Part shown: piece by piece, positions 1 to 12,696 of the stretch
Numbering within the stretch: the stretch's first letter is position 1
Layout of the letters: every line of letters starts with the position of its first letter
NCBI GenBank assembly: GCA_036365515.1
Contig: CM070877.1
Span: 19,100,701 to 19,164,700, forward strand
DNA: 64,000 bases
Source of the DNA: Torymus aiolomorphi
Taxonomy: Eukaryota; Arthropoda; Insecta; Hymenoptera; Torymidae
Reading direction: 5' to 3'
Translations under genes and position numbers: made by a program
Notes under the pieces: model-generated
Seen by the model: the letters and a program-made list of their open reading frames with translations, nothing else
What the model was told of the DNA's origin: nothing
The model's database searches: none

Positions 1-379
1 TCTCTTTCCTACACTCGCGATTTTTCGCTCGAAGAGCATGCGCGCACGCGCAAGCAGGATCCCTTACGTCGATGGCTCGTTAATTCAAATTCGATCCTCG
101 ACCCCGCGAGTGCGCTCTCACGGCACAAATCGACTACGCCAGCTTTGAGCCTCGCGGCTTCGCTGCAGCTCCGAAAGCTATAGTGGTGCTTATATATACT
201 CTGCGTGAGCCCGTGTGCGTTGGCGTGCAAGGTGAGGGTGGTAGAGGAGTGTACGTGTGGGTGCGGGATTAGGTGAATTTTATATGGAGTATGGGGATTT
301 ATTTTGGCGAGTGGTTTGTACTCGGAGTATTTTTTGTTTTTTTTTACAAATCGTGGTTGTGTAATATTCGTTTGCAATA

Positions 380-612
380 CACTGAGAGAAAAAGGTTTGT
401 AAAAATTACTATACTGTCTGATAAAACTCACAGACTGTAAAAACCTAAAAAATTAACATACTTTATAACAAATTTCGCTAGAAATATAGGAAAATTTACT
501 ATAAGTATAGTAAAATTTACTGTAAAGTGCAGTAATTTTTTGGGTTTTTACAGTCTGTAACCGCTTTATCAGACAGTATATAGTAATTTTTACAAACCTT
601 TTTCTCTTAATG
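380..612. mobile_element. 233-bp foldback MITE, CACTGAG ends, TA-flanked
   Basis: Inverted arms of roughly 45 bp start CACTGAGAGAAAAAGGTTTG on the left and mirror this on the right. A second, inner inverted pair (ACAGACTGTAAAAACC) lies near 433-560. TA sits directly outside both ends (378-379 and 613-614), as expected for Tc1/mariner-type integration. No coding capacity. It shares its terminal word with the 893-bp element at 20949-21841. Confidence 0.75.
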
Positions 613-2150
613 TATAGAATCTCATTTAGATAATGTGAAGCATTGCATTTTGTTATAATATATGTATTTGTAATTTTCTTATTTTTGTAGATTTACCGGA
701 CAAAGAGAATTATCACGTTTTTAAAATTTTGTCCTTATTTATCAAAAATGGATAACGACTACTTCAAAACTTTTAAATGTTTACTTTTAAATGTATCTTA
801 TATTCTTAGTAAGTTTACGAGTAAACTATCAACTATAAAAATTCAATAGCAGTACTCACACAGCCTCGATCCACGCAGAAAAACGAATGAAAAATATAAA
901 ATAAGCCAAGCCGTTTCAAAACGGCGCTGAAATATTTATTCGAAAAATACAGTTCTACACGCTCGCAGCGTATCCCCTCAACCCTATATACACACCAACC
1001 GAGCGAAGCCGCCTTCGCACAACAAACCCTCGCCCGCGCAATAGCACTCTCTAATTGCAACTTTCAACGGCGTCGCGCGCAATTTCGAAAACCCCCCGCA
1101 TAAAAATCCTTAATTTCCCCGCATCGATTGCCGATACACCTCCCCCCTCTCCCTCCCCCACATTGGCGGAGAAAAAGCAATTTCCACCCTCGCGCAGCCA
1201 TTTTGACTTTCTCTCTCGCTCACTCCTCCTACAGCGCGCTCGGTGAAAACTCCCCCTGATTGCAATCAGGGCTCTCTTCGCGCGGACTTCCGCGGCGCGC
1301 TTGCGCCCGAATCGATCCGCCGTGACGGCGGCGGCGGCGGCGGCAGTGCGGGCTTATCGACTTCCGCCACTCTCGCGACATCCCGCGCTCGCTCGCTCGC
1401 TCGCTTTTTACCCTTCGTTAAATGCCCATTGTTCGGCTGCGACGAATTAATCTGTGCCCACCAGAGAGAGCGAGGATTCGATTGAGATGGGGGATGGGTG
1501 GATGTATGTGTGTGTGGATATGGCGATATGATTTTATATTTTTAATTGAATATTGAACATTTTATTTGCGAGGTATATGTGGCAGCGCGAATGGATTTTT
1601 AAGAGTGCTTGGCCGGCCGCGCGCAGATAGGATCGATTTTTCATTCGCGGAGACGCGCGCGCGCTCGCGCCGAGTGCGATCGAGTTCTAGATTAAATATA
1701 TAGAGGAGAGGTGAATAAAAAAGTGCTGCTGAGGCGGTCGACGTGCGATTAAAAAATGAGGATATACCTTGCTCGCGATTAGAATTAGTCTCGTTCGCGT
1801 TTAGTTTGTGGAGTGTAATGTTATAGAGTTTTTATTAAAGTGATTTTTTTTTATTATATTGAGAAAATGTATACTGAAATATTTTCCTATGGAGTAAGAA
1901 ACATGAACGATTCTAGACGATGTTTATGACATAACACTGTGTGTTACATTATTACAGGGCATTCAAACTTTTTTTTCTTATGTCTTATTATTTTAAAATA
2001 AAACATTTCAAGCAACTTTACCATTGCAATTTCAAGGTTCCATGGTAAAAAAAAAATCAAGACGAACCCCTGGGCGAGCGCGACGCAGGATGCGCCCAAT
2101 GAGTAACAATTATTTATCGTCATCGGGGCTCCTCCCCTTCATTACATTCA

Positions 2151-2151
<1 letters not shown>

Positions 2152-2223
<72 letters not shown>
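2152..2223. repeat. (AG)n microsatellite
   Basis: About 36 uninterrupted AG dinucleotides inside scro intron 2. The Arg-Glu and Leu-Ser reading frames it creates on both strands are artefacts. Confidence 0.95.
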
Positions 2224-2227
<4 letters not shown>

Positions 2228-2937
2228 AACAACATTCGCCGAATCCTGCGCGTGCGCATGCGCATATATTCAGAAGGGCCTCGTGGCCAATTGAAGCTAC
2301 GGGACGGCAGTTCGAGGCCGGGGTTTAATAGGCGCCGCATGGGTCCAGCGCTGATTTTGCGAGATGGCGTAATTAGATAGGAGGACGGAGGCATTGTGAT
2401 GACCGGCTCGCTTTGTTACTCAGATTTGATTTATTAATGTAGAAGATAGTGGTTCAGGGGAATTATTTAATTGGCGTGCGCGGTTAAACGTAAATAAATA
2501 TTATCAATGGATTAATATATTTAATGCTTTTTATGAAATTTAAATTAAAACGTTAGATATATTGTGAATTGATTTATTCTGGGTGGGGATAGGTTTTTGT
2601 CGAAAATATTTTTGCCGAAAGCTAAATGGCGAAAGGTTAAAAACAAAGAAATGTCGAACACCGAAAAGAACAAATGCCGACGGGTAGAACGCCAAAAAAC
2701 AAAAGATCGAATTCTAAAATGCCGAAGATATTTATGACAAAAATTAAGGCATGTTCTTGTTTGGGCACATAAGGATTGTGCACATATTTATTGTGCACAG
2801 ATAGCATTGGTACAGATCTATATATATAGATATATACCAATGTTAAAGTGTGCACAATTAATATGTGCACAATCAGTATGTGCATAAACAAGAACATGTC
2901 AAAATTAAGAAGCTAAAGATAAGCATGCCAAATATAC

Positions 2938-3168
2938 ATGGGTCTGAAGTTTGCATCGTTGGAATGCAACGAAATAATTTTTTACGGTTGATTAAATTAG
3001 TTATTAAATAATCGAAATTTTATCTAAACCTTTGTTATAAAGTTATTTTATACTATAAAGCACTAAATCTACACGCAACATTAACATAATTTAGTATAAA
3101 CTTGAAGTAAAATGAATCATTTTTTTTTTTATTTCGTTGCACTCCAACGTTGCAAACTTCAGACCCAC
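2938..3168. mobile_element. 231-bp foldback MITE with 8-bp target duplication
   Basis: Ends read ATGGGTCTGAAGTTTGCA on the left and the inverse on the right (final base differs). The 8-bp direct duplication AAATATAC lies at 2930-2937 and 3169-3176. Arms are about 45 bp around an AT-rich centre. A second copy lies at 7744-7972 in opposite internal orientation. An 8-bp duplication is typical of hAT-like or P-like cut-and-paste elements; the superfamily is inferred only. Confidence 0.85.
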
Positions 3169-3368
3169 AAATATACGCTTATTCAACGGAAAACACACAC
3201 AATAACCAAAATATTAAAAGAATATAATTTTCGGCATTTTTAACTCTCGATTTACACCCGTTCTGTCAAAATTCTTTTCGGCAACTTTAGCTATCGGTAT
3301 TTTCATATTTCTGCCAAATCACGTTCTGCAATTTTATCTGTTCGGCAAACTTAACTGTCGGTATTATA

Positions 3369-3529
3369 CTCTGCTGGAAATCGTCCATTTTTCGCCTATT
3401 TGTGAAACGATTTTTCTCCCATTTTCTACCTATTTAATGGCTAGTTAACCGAAATGGCTAGAAAATGGCTAGAAAATGGAAGAGAAATCGTTTCACAAAT
3501 GGGAGAAAAATGGACGATTTCTACCAGGG
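3369..3529. mobile_element. 161-bp hairpin MITE, CTGGTAGAAA family
   Basis: Outer ends pair over about 45 bp (left CTCTGCTGGAAATCGTCC, right the inverse ending CTACCAGGG), with TA immediately outside each end (3367-3368, 3530-3531). The middle repeats the words TTTCTACC and GGTAGAAAA. It shares its terminal word with elements near 5.1, 6.6 and 9.0 kb. Confidence 0.65.
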
Positions 3530-4106
3530 TATATTCGGAATTTTTATATTCCGGCAAAAATATTTTCCGTAAACCTATCCCTGTCCAAGGAACCCTAAGA
3601 ATCGAATAGAATAGTAACATAAAAATCTTACGAAATTAGTAAAACAAGTAGATCACATTAAAAACGCTAATTGAGAGCTAGTTATCTATATATTGTTAAG
3701 ATCTTACTCAACTCAAGCCTCGTGCAACAACAATATTTACATTGTCCAAGAATCCGGAAATACGAGTTCTCAAAAACCTAGCACACGCATATATATACGC
3801 CACGCACTATATCATCCCATCCACTAAAAGCTATAATTTCGACAGCCCACAATATTCACGTCAAGTCCTCTCGTGCCCCCTTCTAAAACAAGACAACACT
3901 ACACGCGGGGACAAAAAAGCGCGACTCATCCTCTGGTCCAGGTGCGATAAAGGGTTATACCACCAACTCATCCAATCCCCGCGCACATATATATCCAACA
4001 TTCGGCCCCCGCCTGGTGGTCCCAATCACACATTACAACTTCCTCTCCGCGTGCGCCTCAATCACACCCAATATAATTATATTATGTATGATATACATGT
4101 ACGCAC

Positions 4107-4396
4107 CTGCGTAGGCGTGAGGTGGATGATGGACGCGAGATGCTCGCGCTCGGGCGCGCTGAGGTACTTCTGCTGCTTGAACCGCCTCTCGAGCTCGTAG
4201 ACCTGGGCCTGGGTGAAGAGGACGCGCCGTTTTCGCCGCTGAGCCAGCGGGAACTGCATCGCGCCGACCCCCATGCCGACGCCGACGCCCACGCCGACGC
4301 CCATGCCGCCGGACTTGGCCATGTCGCCCATCGACTGGCCCACCGAGCAGCCCGCCATGTTCGAGCTCGCGCTCGCCGCTGTCATCAGCCGCGAGA
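4107..4396 (-). CDS. scro: scarecrow / Nkx2.1-type homeobox protein, coding exon 2
   Basis: Second coding exon of an NK2-class transcription factor. The acceptor TATTTGCAG is followed by codons for ISRLM, a stretch I know from scro/Nkx2.1 proteins directly upstream of the homeobox region. Then come a Gly/Val/Met-rich repeat ([13 protein letters not shown]), the MQFPLAQ motif and homeodomain residues 1-44 ([20 protein letters not shown] onward, ending HLTPTQ). The donor CAG|GTGCGT splits the homeodomain between residues 44 and 45, a conserved NK-family intron site. The exon is 290 nt and joins exon 1 in phase 1. Family knowledge: a nuclear DNA-binding regulator of brain and pharynx development. 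Helix 3 and the NK2-specific domain are outside the window. Confidence 0.93.
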
Positions 4397-5103
4397 CTGC
4401 AAATAGTTGTTGGATGGGTTAGTGTTTATGTTCGTTGTGGAGGTGAATTTGGGTTTAGAGGTGATTGTTTAATAATTTCAGTATATTACTGTAGTTATAA
4501 CTGATTGTTCACTGAGGTATTTTATATAACGATGGCACTACGTTCGGCGACTGATAATATAAATCCTCAATCCGTCTATGGTTTATGGCACAATATAACT
4601 GAGTTTATATACTCGAGTATACCTAATTCATTGCAAGTATTTAAAGGATTTAAGAGAAATCGAGTGGTTATTCATTTTGTTAAATTCAAAACTGTTATAC
4701 CATAATGAATTCTCACTGATATTATCGTGTATTATAATATATGTTTCGTAAAATAATAATAAAAAAGATTAGTACGTTAATATTTGTATCTGAATCTGCA
4801 ATATTATATCTAAAATAAATAACTCTATGCGACAAAAATTTTATTTCAGATTCGCTTTAGGGGTTCCATTTCTAAATCTATAATTCTGAAAGTATAAATG
4901 ATTAAATTTCATTCAAACTAATGTTAGTATTATAGAACGTCAGTAGTATATTTGATTTTATAAATCGTTTATTTATACTGTTTTTACTTATTGAAGGGCA
5001 AGTATAAGTAGCAAGCCCACCGCACATTTTTTGATTTCTGATGTTTGAGAATTGCCGAGTGCCTTTTATTAATGATTCACCTTACTATAAAAAAATTTGC
5101 CTA

Positions 5104-5358
5104 CACCCTGGTAGAAAATTAAGCATATTTTATAGCTAACGTGTTAATTAAATGGAAGCATTTTTAGTAAAAATCATAATGCAAAGGTAATATAGTTGAT
5201 CTAAAAGTTCTACTATTATTTAAAATACATATTTTCAGAAGTGTAAATGCCATAATTTATTTCGGATTAGTACATAATTATGAAATACAAGCAATGTTCG
5301 TTTTTAGCCATAAATTTAACTGAAAAATTGCTAGCTTATGGTTAACATTTCTACCATG
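5104..5358. mobile_element. foldback MITE, CTGGTAGAAA family, copy 2
   Basis: Starts CCCTGGTAGAAAATTAAGCA and ends with the approximate inverse ...GGTTAACATTTCTACCATGG. Arms are imperfect and the centre is AT-rich. It is closely related over its whole length to the copy at about 8996-9248 (shared AGCATATTTTATAGCTAACG and AAATACAAGCAATGTTC). Edges are good to a few bases. Confidence 0.7.
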
Positions 5359-6617
5359 GCAAATGTTCATCTAATTAACGAACGCAAGAACATCGTCATT
5401 TCATTAATTAATAAACTGGCTACATTATCACGACCAAACCACCTACCCTAAAAATCAGAGAACCTCCTCACCTCGGAACCGCTCTATAATTCCTCCCATT
5501 ATCCATACTTAAAAAATCATTCCGGAAAATCGCTTCCCCCGGCTATATCTTTCCTCCGATAAAAAAACAAGCCACCTCTCCACCGTGCTACACACACCGT
5601 ACACTTATAATATACACACACCCTCTAACGCGATCTCGTCGTTCCACTCTCCACCTCCTCGTTATATTATGACAGCGATGATAACGATCGCGCGGACAGC
5701 GGTGGGGGATAATTAAGGCTCGGGGCGCCCGGGCGTCAAATTGATCTGTAAAGCTAGACGACGACGAAGACTACGACCCTCGTCAGCGCGTCCATTGTGT
5801 CCGCGCGCGCGATTTGGGCAGCCGCGAAAGCGCCGAGTCACGGTCCGGCCGCCGCCGGGAGGTCCGCGCGAGTATTTTACCATGCGGAGAGAGAGGGAAA
5901 GTCGACGATGGGAACCTGGTGATGCGTGTTGCGTGGAAGAAGAGAGTGTGAGAAGGTGTGTGTGTGTGTGTGTCTATGGTTGCATTCGCGAGAGGACGGA
6001 CAAGTGCTTCTTCGGAGAAATTGTCTGTGGATGTGGGCGCTATAGAGAAAATATTGGGGGTTTTGTTTCAGTTTGTCTGTGTGGTATAGTGCGACGATGA
6101 GAGATTTTTTATATTTGTCTATGCGGTTGTTTGGTTTTCTCGGTTAGGTGGCTTTGAGTGCTGGTATATATTAATAAATGTATAAGGTTAGCGATGCTGA
6201 GAAAATTTTTATTCACAGGATTCGGTATGTGATGGAAATATAATTTGTTAGTGATTTATTGATTGATAAGTGATCGGACACGATAACGTTTGTATTTCAT
6301 TTTAGCACGTTTCATAGCATTAAAATGATATAATGATAATTATTATTCATACCCGAATTGATATACAGTTGTTTCAATCATAAGCGATCATTGAACTTAT
6401 TTAAAAAAATATTACTGATCCGAGAATAAATAGAAATACATTAACTGGTACCTGCGATCGTTTAAATTTGTTAATGGCTATAAGCAAGATAGCAATCTAA
6501 CGACTATAAGTACTGTGCATAGGTCGGATGCCATTCAATAAACTGCGCATTAAACATTTAACTTTGTTAAGCTGTTGAATCAGTTTATAATCTGCAATGT
6601 AAATAATCATAAACACG

Positions 6618-6844
6618 TCCCTGGTAGAAAATAGACCAACTTCGTTGGTTAACATGCTAATCAAATGGAAGCATTTCTACTTAAGATTAACATCGAAATT
6701 TAATTAAAACTATTTAAAGCATCTACAATATAATATTTCAATATGTGTAAATAGTTATTCTTCGTCGACAATAGCAACATAATCATGGTGTGACGTTTTT
6801 AACTTAAAAATTGACGAACGGTTCGTTGGCACTTCTACCAGGGG
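6618..6844. mobile_element. foldback MITE, CTGGTAGAAA family, divergent copy
   Basis: Begins TCCCTGGTAGAAAATAGACC and ends ...CACTTCTACCAGGGG. It keeps the GGTTAACATGCTAATCAAAT and GTGGAAG-type subterminal words of the 5.1 and 9.0 kb copies but has a different interior. Confidence 0.65.
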
Positions 6845-7743
6845 TATACTGATTATATTTATAGTAAAATGAATAATACTCTTGAAAAAAAATCAGGCCG
6901 AAAAATACATCACTATTACATTATACATCTCGAATAAAAAAATCGCCAACTCCTTTCTCCGCGTCAGACAAAAAAAAAACAAAAACCTCGGCAGCCCATC
7001 TTTCCTGACAACCGTTTACTAATTGGTTAAGATTCATTCAGCCGTGTAATCGCGATTATATTCCGAGAAATTAGAGGCTCAAGCCCACAAGTGCGTAGCA
7101 GTGAATGAAGAGGCGACCCACGGATGAGCCACACATGCGCGCACGCGCGACTCAAGAGAGAGAGAGAGAGAAGAAATCATGAATGGCAGTCTTTATTTTT
7201 CGAGCGTTTCTCAGCGTCATCATCATCCTGGACACACACGCGGTCGCGTGAAAAAGGTGGGAGGAGGAGAACCGGATTTTCTGACTGACAGCGCGCGCGC
7301 AGTCGCAAGGAAAGAATATACATATATATGTGTATAAGAATGGGATGGGACGAACGCGCGAGAGATGATCGTCATTACTCGGGCGCGCGTAAGCGCGGCC
7401 AATGAGGCGCCTCGTTACGAAAGACCCGAGAGAGCGGAGAGGGGCCACCCTGGCCGTCCTGGGAACGGCTCTCGGACACACTAGACACCTTTAAAATGCG
7501 CTCTAATATTGACTTCGTTATATACATGCGCGCTAGGTAGTGCGGGGACCCACGGGGCGACTGTCTGTGTCTGTCTGTTTGTCTAAGATTGAATATATAT
7601 GCGCGACGAGGATTCGGACATTTTGAGGTAGAAAATTGGTTGTTATGAGTGAGTATATAGTGGTGGAATGGGAGGCGCGGGCGTCTGACTTGTTATGGAT
7701 TAAGTCTGTAGGGGGTAAGAGTATATAGAGGAATAGCTGTATG

Positions 7744-7972
7744 ATGGGTCTGAAGTTTGCAACGTTGGAGTGCAACGAAATAAAAAAAAAAAAAAATGAT
7801 TTTACTTCAAAGTTATATGGATTAATGTTGGTTTCGCTTGAAGATTTAGTATTTTATAGTATAAAATAACTTAATGAAAAAGGTTTAGATAAAAATGTTT
7901 ACTGTCTAGTCACTTTAATTAATTGTAAAAAATTATTTCGTTGCATTCTAACGATGCAAACTTTAGACCCAT
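7744..7972. mobile_element. 229-bp foldback MITE with 8-bp target duplication, copy 2
   Basis: Termini are ATGGGTCTGAAGTTTGCAAC and its near-perfect inverse. The 8-bp duplication GCTGTATG is exact at 7736-7743 and 7973-7980. The internal sequence is the reverse complement of the copy at 2938-3168, so the two inserted in opposite orientation. Confidence 0.88.
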
Positions 7973-8995
7973 GCTGTATGTATGATATTGTTACATTATT
8001 GCATATTTTGTTGACACAGAGAAAACTAAAAATGTGAAAACAGAAAATGAAAACAACACAATCTACTGTATCTGCATCTTTCATCAACGCGTTTTACACT
8101 TTCCCCACAAGGAAACAAAAATACCATTTAACATTCTAAATGAAAAAAAAGAATATATTATTGCTCTTTTCCCAAGAACTTTTTTATTAGACCCACCTAT
8201 ACGTCCCAGTCCAGCGCGCACGTTGAAATATAAAACAGGCAAAAAAGAACCCCGTATACACAGCCATCGAATTAAAAGCAATAAAAAGCGAATCTGAATC
8301 CACAGCGAAATGCAATGAGCATTAGACAGCGCGCGGGCAAGTTTAAAGAAAACTCGAGATGCACGCATTAGCGAAATCAAACCATCCCTCCGCCGTGCGC
8401 TCTTATGCGCGCGCGTGTTTGACGTATCGTATACCCCGGAGGATTTCCGTTCTTCGGGGACGACGTATGCGAAATATACATCATATATATAGATAATGCC
8501 TCGGCAAATTGGATTCGGCCGACCCGACACACATACACACGCGCGATCGTTCGCTTCCGCACGCAATGTATATTTGTTTAACTAAAATCGGCGGAGTATT
8601 GCACGCATGCAAAGCGACGGTTATATACCAATCGATATGTAACGTTCTCGGACGCGGCAGCGCTGACGGATTTTCGATACTTGGAGGGCTTTATACCGTT
8701 TTACGGGAATTTCAGGGAATGCGTTGCCGTGCTCGGCTGGATTACCCCCGGCAAAAGTATTGAAAAAAAAAATAGAGTACACTGGATATATTTTTCGAGT
8801 TTTCGGCGGCTTGGCGTTTCGATCATTTATAGACTGTTATGGAATTGAAAAGCGTCGTGCGTGGCAAATATATTGCGGACAAACGCGACGTGAAATTCCG
8901 TGGAAATATTTATGAAAAGTTGATTTTGCGTGGCACGGAAGTTACGTAGAATGATTTGAATTGTTACATTGTAAAGTATTTAACCGAAATATTAT

Positions 8996-9248
8996 GCTGG
9001 TAGAAAATTAAGCATATTTTATAGCTAACGTGTTAATTAAGTGGAAGTACTTTGATAAAAAATCATAATTAAAAAATAATGTAATTCATCTGAAAGTTCT
9101 ACTATTACTTAAAATACATATTTTATGAAGTGTAAATGCCATAATTTATTTCGGATTGGTACATAATTATGAAATACAAGCAATGTTCCTTTCTAGCCAC
9201 AAAGTTAACTGAACAATAGCTACCTTCTGGTTAACATTTCTACGAGGG
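8996..9248. mobile_element. foldback MITE, CTGGTAGAAA family, copy 4
   Basis: Near-duplicate of the 5104-5358 element, starting CTGGTAGAAAATTAAGCATA and ending ...GGTTAACATTTCTACGAGGG. No coding capacity. Confidence 0.7.
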
Positions 9249-9707
9249 TTATATAGTGAAAAAATGAAGGATGCGATGCGTATATTTTAGTAACTATATA
9301 TCAATTAGTTCCTTAATTTTTATTGATTGTTATTGGAAGATAAGCATATAAGTAGAATAGTGAATAAAATAACGAAAAAAGTACTTAACAACCGGTAGCA
9401 AAGATCCTGAAAACATTGCGCGCACATCACTTCACTGCCAAACCCTCCGCTATACTTACAACAAAACACCCCAAATCGCGCGCATCGCAACTTATATATA
9501 TATACGATCCCTTCACTCTCGCGCCTACCGGAAGCAAGGCGCGTCCGCGCGACAACAACCGCCTCATCTCCGTCTCTTCCGTATAACACACTTAAACGCG
9601 CGCGTAAGTGCGATTGCCGCTGTTGACTTTGAAACTGGAAACCGACGGAGCGCAAATGGACGCAAGTGCCGCGGACGTGATCCGCTGGCCGTCGTCGAGA
9701 TTAGGTT

Positions 9708-9713
<6 letters not shown>

Positions 9714-9739
<26 letters not shown>

Positions 9740-9740
9740 G
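9714..9740. repeat. (TG)n microsatellite
   Basis: About 13 TG units in scro intron 1. Confidence 0.9.
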
Positions 9741-11495
9741 ATTTCGCCCGCGGGAAATTGGCCGACGGACGACGACCGGGATTTATACATAATATGCTAC
9801 GTGTTGTATTTGCTCGTCGCGCGAGAGCTTGTTTTTGTCGTTTGGGCGTCTTTTTTTGAAAATACGGCGAAGGAATGAAAGAAAAGAAGTGGTCGGTTAC
9901 TCGCGGGGTGTTGTTTTGAGAGGAGGTTTTGACAGAGGAAAGGGAGTGATAAGTGATATAAAACAATATTTTATTTAGAATTATTTTTGAAAACAGTGGG
10001 AACAGATTTTTACGAAAATTTAGTACTAATTTTATGTCTTGAGTTTGAAAAAAGAACTTGGGAATGATTGAATGGATGTTCACTATGTTAATTTTGGAAA
10101 GGTGTTTTGGATATTACTTTTTATGTAATTTAATAAAAAATGTCAATCTTCAATAATCAATGGATTATTTATAAAAGTGTTAGATTGATTTCAAATGACC
10201 GTAGAAATAGTTACAAAAAAAAAGAACAATCTCATCTAAAGTTATACGTTATAAACATTGCAGTGCAAGGAATATCTTTTCATAACATAAAAAAAGCCAC
10301 CCCCACACCAATTAACATTATTAAATCCGACCACAACCAACCAAAATCCAGCATCATCCAAAAGCCATTACTATAAACTGAGCCGAAACGCGAAAGAGAA
10401 TAAGCTGAGCGCCGAGCGACGGACGCGTCTCTCGCGCGTATATTTATCTTTCGCAAGTCTGCGCGCGCGCCGTCGGACCGGTGGCAGCTGCCGCGCTATA
10501 TTGATTTATCCGTCGCAAAGTATTATAGGCATATAGACGGTTTTCGAACGCGAGCGCGTATTCTAAAGTTAATACGTTGTGAGCGGACAGGATTTTTGCG
10601 AATTGTATCTAATGCGTCTGCCGCGTGATGCGGTGGATGTGTTTTAAAAAATTTGTGCAGAGTATTATCAAATAAATTTCGGTAATTGTATTGGTCGAGT
10701 TTTTGTTGTATTTGAGGAAATGAACGTATAGGTTTGTTTTTTATTTTATTTGTTGGAAATCAATGTTGCGAGTTTTAAAAGTTAAATAGAAAGCAATCGT
10801 TTTTATTGTTATACTTTTATTTAATGAATGTACTTTTCTATGATACAACTTTTAGGGAAATTAAGAATGAATTTTAAAGCTAATTTGAGTGTTGTATAGA
10901 GGGAACCCTTTCTTCTACAAGTTAAATAGTTTTGGTAGTTTTGTGGGGAGCAAACAGCCGCAAGAATTTCGGGTCTCTGGGGGTGTATAACACGATACTG
11001 CGCACAGGAATCTCATGAATTCGACACGCACTCGCATTTAGGAGGTGACACCAGTGTAAGACATGTGTTTTAAAAATAGTTGGAATGTTTAATTCTTTAA
11101 TTGTACAAGTACCAAAGTCAAGATTAGTATTTGATTTAATAAAGTTGAATTTCAGTTACAGCAATTACTAAAATGATTTGTAATTTTTTTATTGGCAAAA
11201 TGCCCACTTAAGTGTCCCTTCTGTGGCGGTAAAGTACTACAATTTAATTTTAGTTTTTATTACTTGTAGCTGCTTGTTAGTTTCACAAGTACATTTATAA
11301 GTGTCAATCAAAATAACAGTATCTATATTTTGCAATATATAACCTGACAACTCTGACAATAGTTATTTTAAGCATTTATGATTAAAATTGCAAAGAACAT
11401 TTCCTATTGTAAAACTGATACTTATATCAATTTTTAGAACACGTTTTAAGCCCTTAATATCCACAACTTAAACTTTTCTATGTGTATAATATATA

Positions 11496-11742
11496 TCACG
11501 GAGATAAATATTATAGTAAAAATTACCATGTCTCACATGGACAGATTCGAATTATGAACAAAAATGCCACAATTTATGGTAAAAATTGCGATTTATTTAT
11601 GGCAATTTTTCCTACATAGTAAAAATTACTATAAATGTATGTAAATTTCTATGATAAATTATGGAAATTTTATTAATAATTCAAGTCTATTCCACTTTTA
11701 CAATCAGACATGATAATTATCACTAGAACGTTTTTCTCCGAG
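11496..11742. mobile_element. decayed foldback MITE, TA-flanked
   Basis: Imperfect inverted arms of about 60 bp: the left begins TCACGGAGATAAATATTATAG, and the right inverse begins CTCGGAGAAAAACGTTCTAG. Both then carry ATTACCATGTCT-like and GACTTGAATTAT-like words. TA lies outside both ends. Its subterminal sequence resembles the CACTGAGA family (AGTAAAAATTAC words). Confidence 0.55.
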
Positions 11743-11954
11743 TATAATTACACTTCCCATTTCATCATTCTGAACCAATCAAAAGTTCCCTAAATCTCGA
11801 TTCCACTTAACCGAAAACTTTGGTCTAGTTCATCGACGACTCTCACATACCGATATTCGAACTCTAATCCCATTGCCGGCCACTTCGCTAATCCCCGAAG
11901 CTTCACGCAGATACATACGAAACCCAACTCAACAGCAGTCATGTATATACTCAC

Positions 11955-12664
11955 TTGCTAATCGTGGATCGTTGCTGGAGGGCGGCGCGGGCGCGTACCA
12001 CGGATGATGATGGGAGGAGACGGCGTGTGACATCATCGGGTCCGCGGCGCCCGCGCCGGGACCACCGCCGCCCCTGCCGGGCCCCACGTGATGATACGGC
12101 GACAGCTCGGCAGCGCAGTACTGATACTGCGGCGTCAGCTGCATCGCCGTCGCGTACGGATTGCCCATGGCCGCGGCGCTCATGCCGCTCGTGGGTCCGC
12201 CAACGCCGCCACCACCACCACCTCCGCCGATCGTCGTCCCCGCTACCCCAGCGCCGTTGCCACCGGCCGAGCCGTTGTTAGCCCCGCTAATGGGCCCAGG
12301 CGTGCTCACCCCGGGCGTCGAGCCGCCGTGCAGCGGCGGACTGCCCGAACTGGCGCTCGAGCTGCCCGTGTTGCCGCCACCGCCGCCGCTGGGGTTGACG
12401 CCCCGGTTGCCGGCGCAGGCGTTCGCGTACGGCGAGCCCTGGCTGTGCGCGACGGCACCGACGGCCGCCGCGGCGGCGGCGAGCTCGAGCTTCCGGTAGG
12501 ACTCCTCGATGGGCGAGAGGATGTCGGTGACGCTGAAGGGCGTCGAGTGAGCCCCACCGGCGCCGCCCGGCACGTGCGAGGAGTGCTGGTGCTTGGGCGA
12601 CAGGCTCATCGCCAGGTCGACGCCGTTGAGTTCCGGCAGCAGACCCGCCTGCTCCAGCTCCGTT

Positions 12665-12696
<32 letters not shown>

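Larger units (their letters stand above)
1..4106 (-). other. scro intron 2, right-hand part
   Basis: Intron sequence downstream of scro coding exon 2. The donor CAG|GTGCGT sits at 4107/4106, and the remaining homeobox exon (helix 3 of the homeodomain) is not found on the minus strand down to position 1, so it lies off the left edge. The intron holds three foldback MITEs, an (AG)n tract and CG-rich low-complexity stretches at about 950-1480. Short open frames here have no recognisable domain. Confidence 0.75.
4397..11954 (-). other. scro intron 1
   Basis: A 7.6 kb intron between two exons whose join restores the A-ISRLM reading. It is mostly AT-rich with CG-rich islands near 5.7-5.9, 7.1-7.5, 8.4-8.7 and 10.4-10.6 kb. 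It holds foldback MITEs (near 5.1, 6.6, 7.7, 9.0 and 11.5 kb) and TG microsatellites at about 5957-5975 and 9714-9740. I see no other exon-like coding stretch. Confidence 0.8.

Noticed and set aside
2024..2394. Open frames with Arg-Glu or Leu-Ser repeats
   Set aside because: Created by the (AG)n microsatellite.
7152..8566. Open frames of 60-160 codons on the minus strand
   Set aside because: No domain, lie in scro intron 1 and overlap a MITE and CG-rich intronic DNA.
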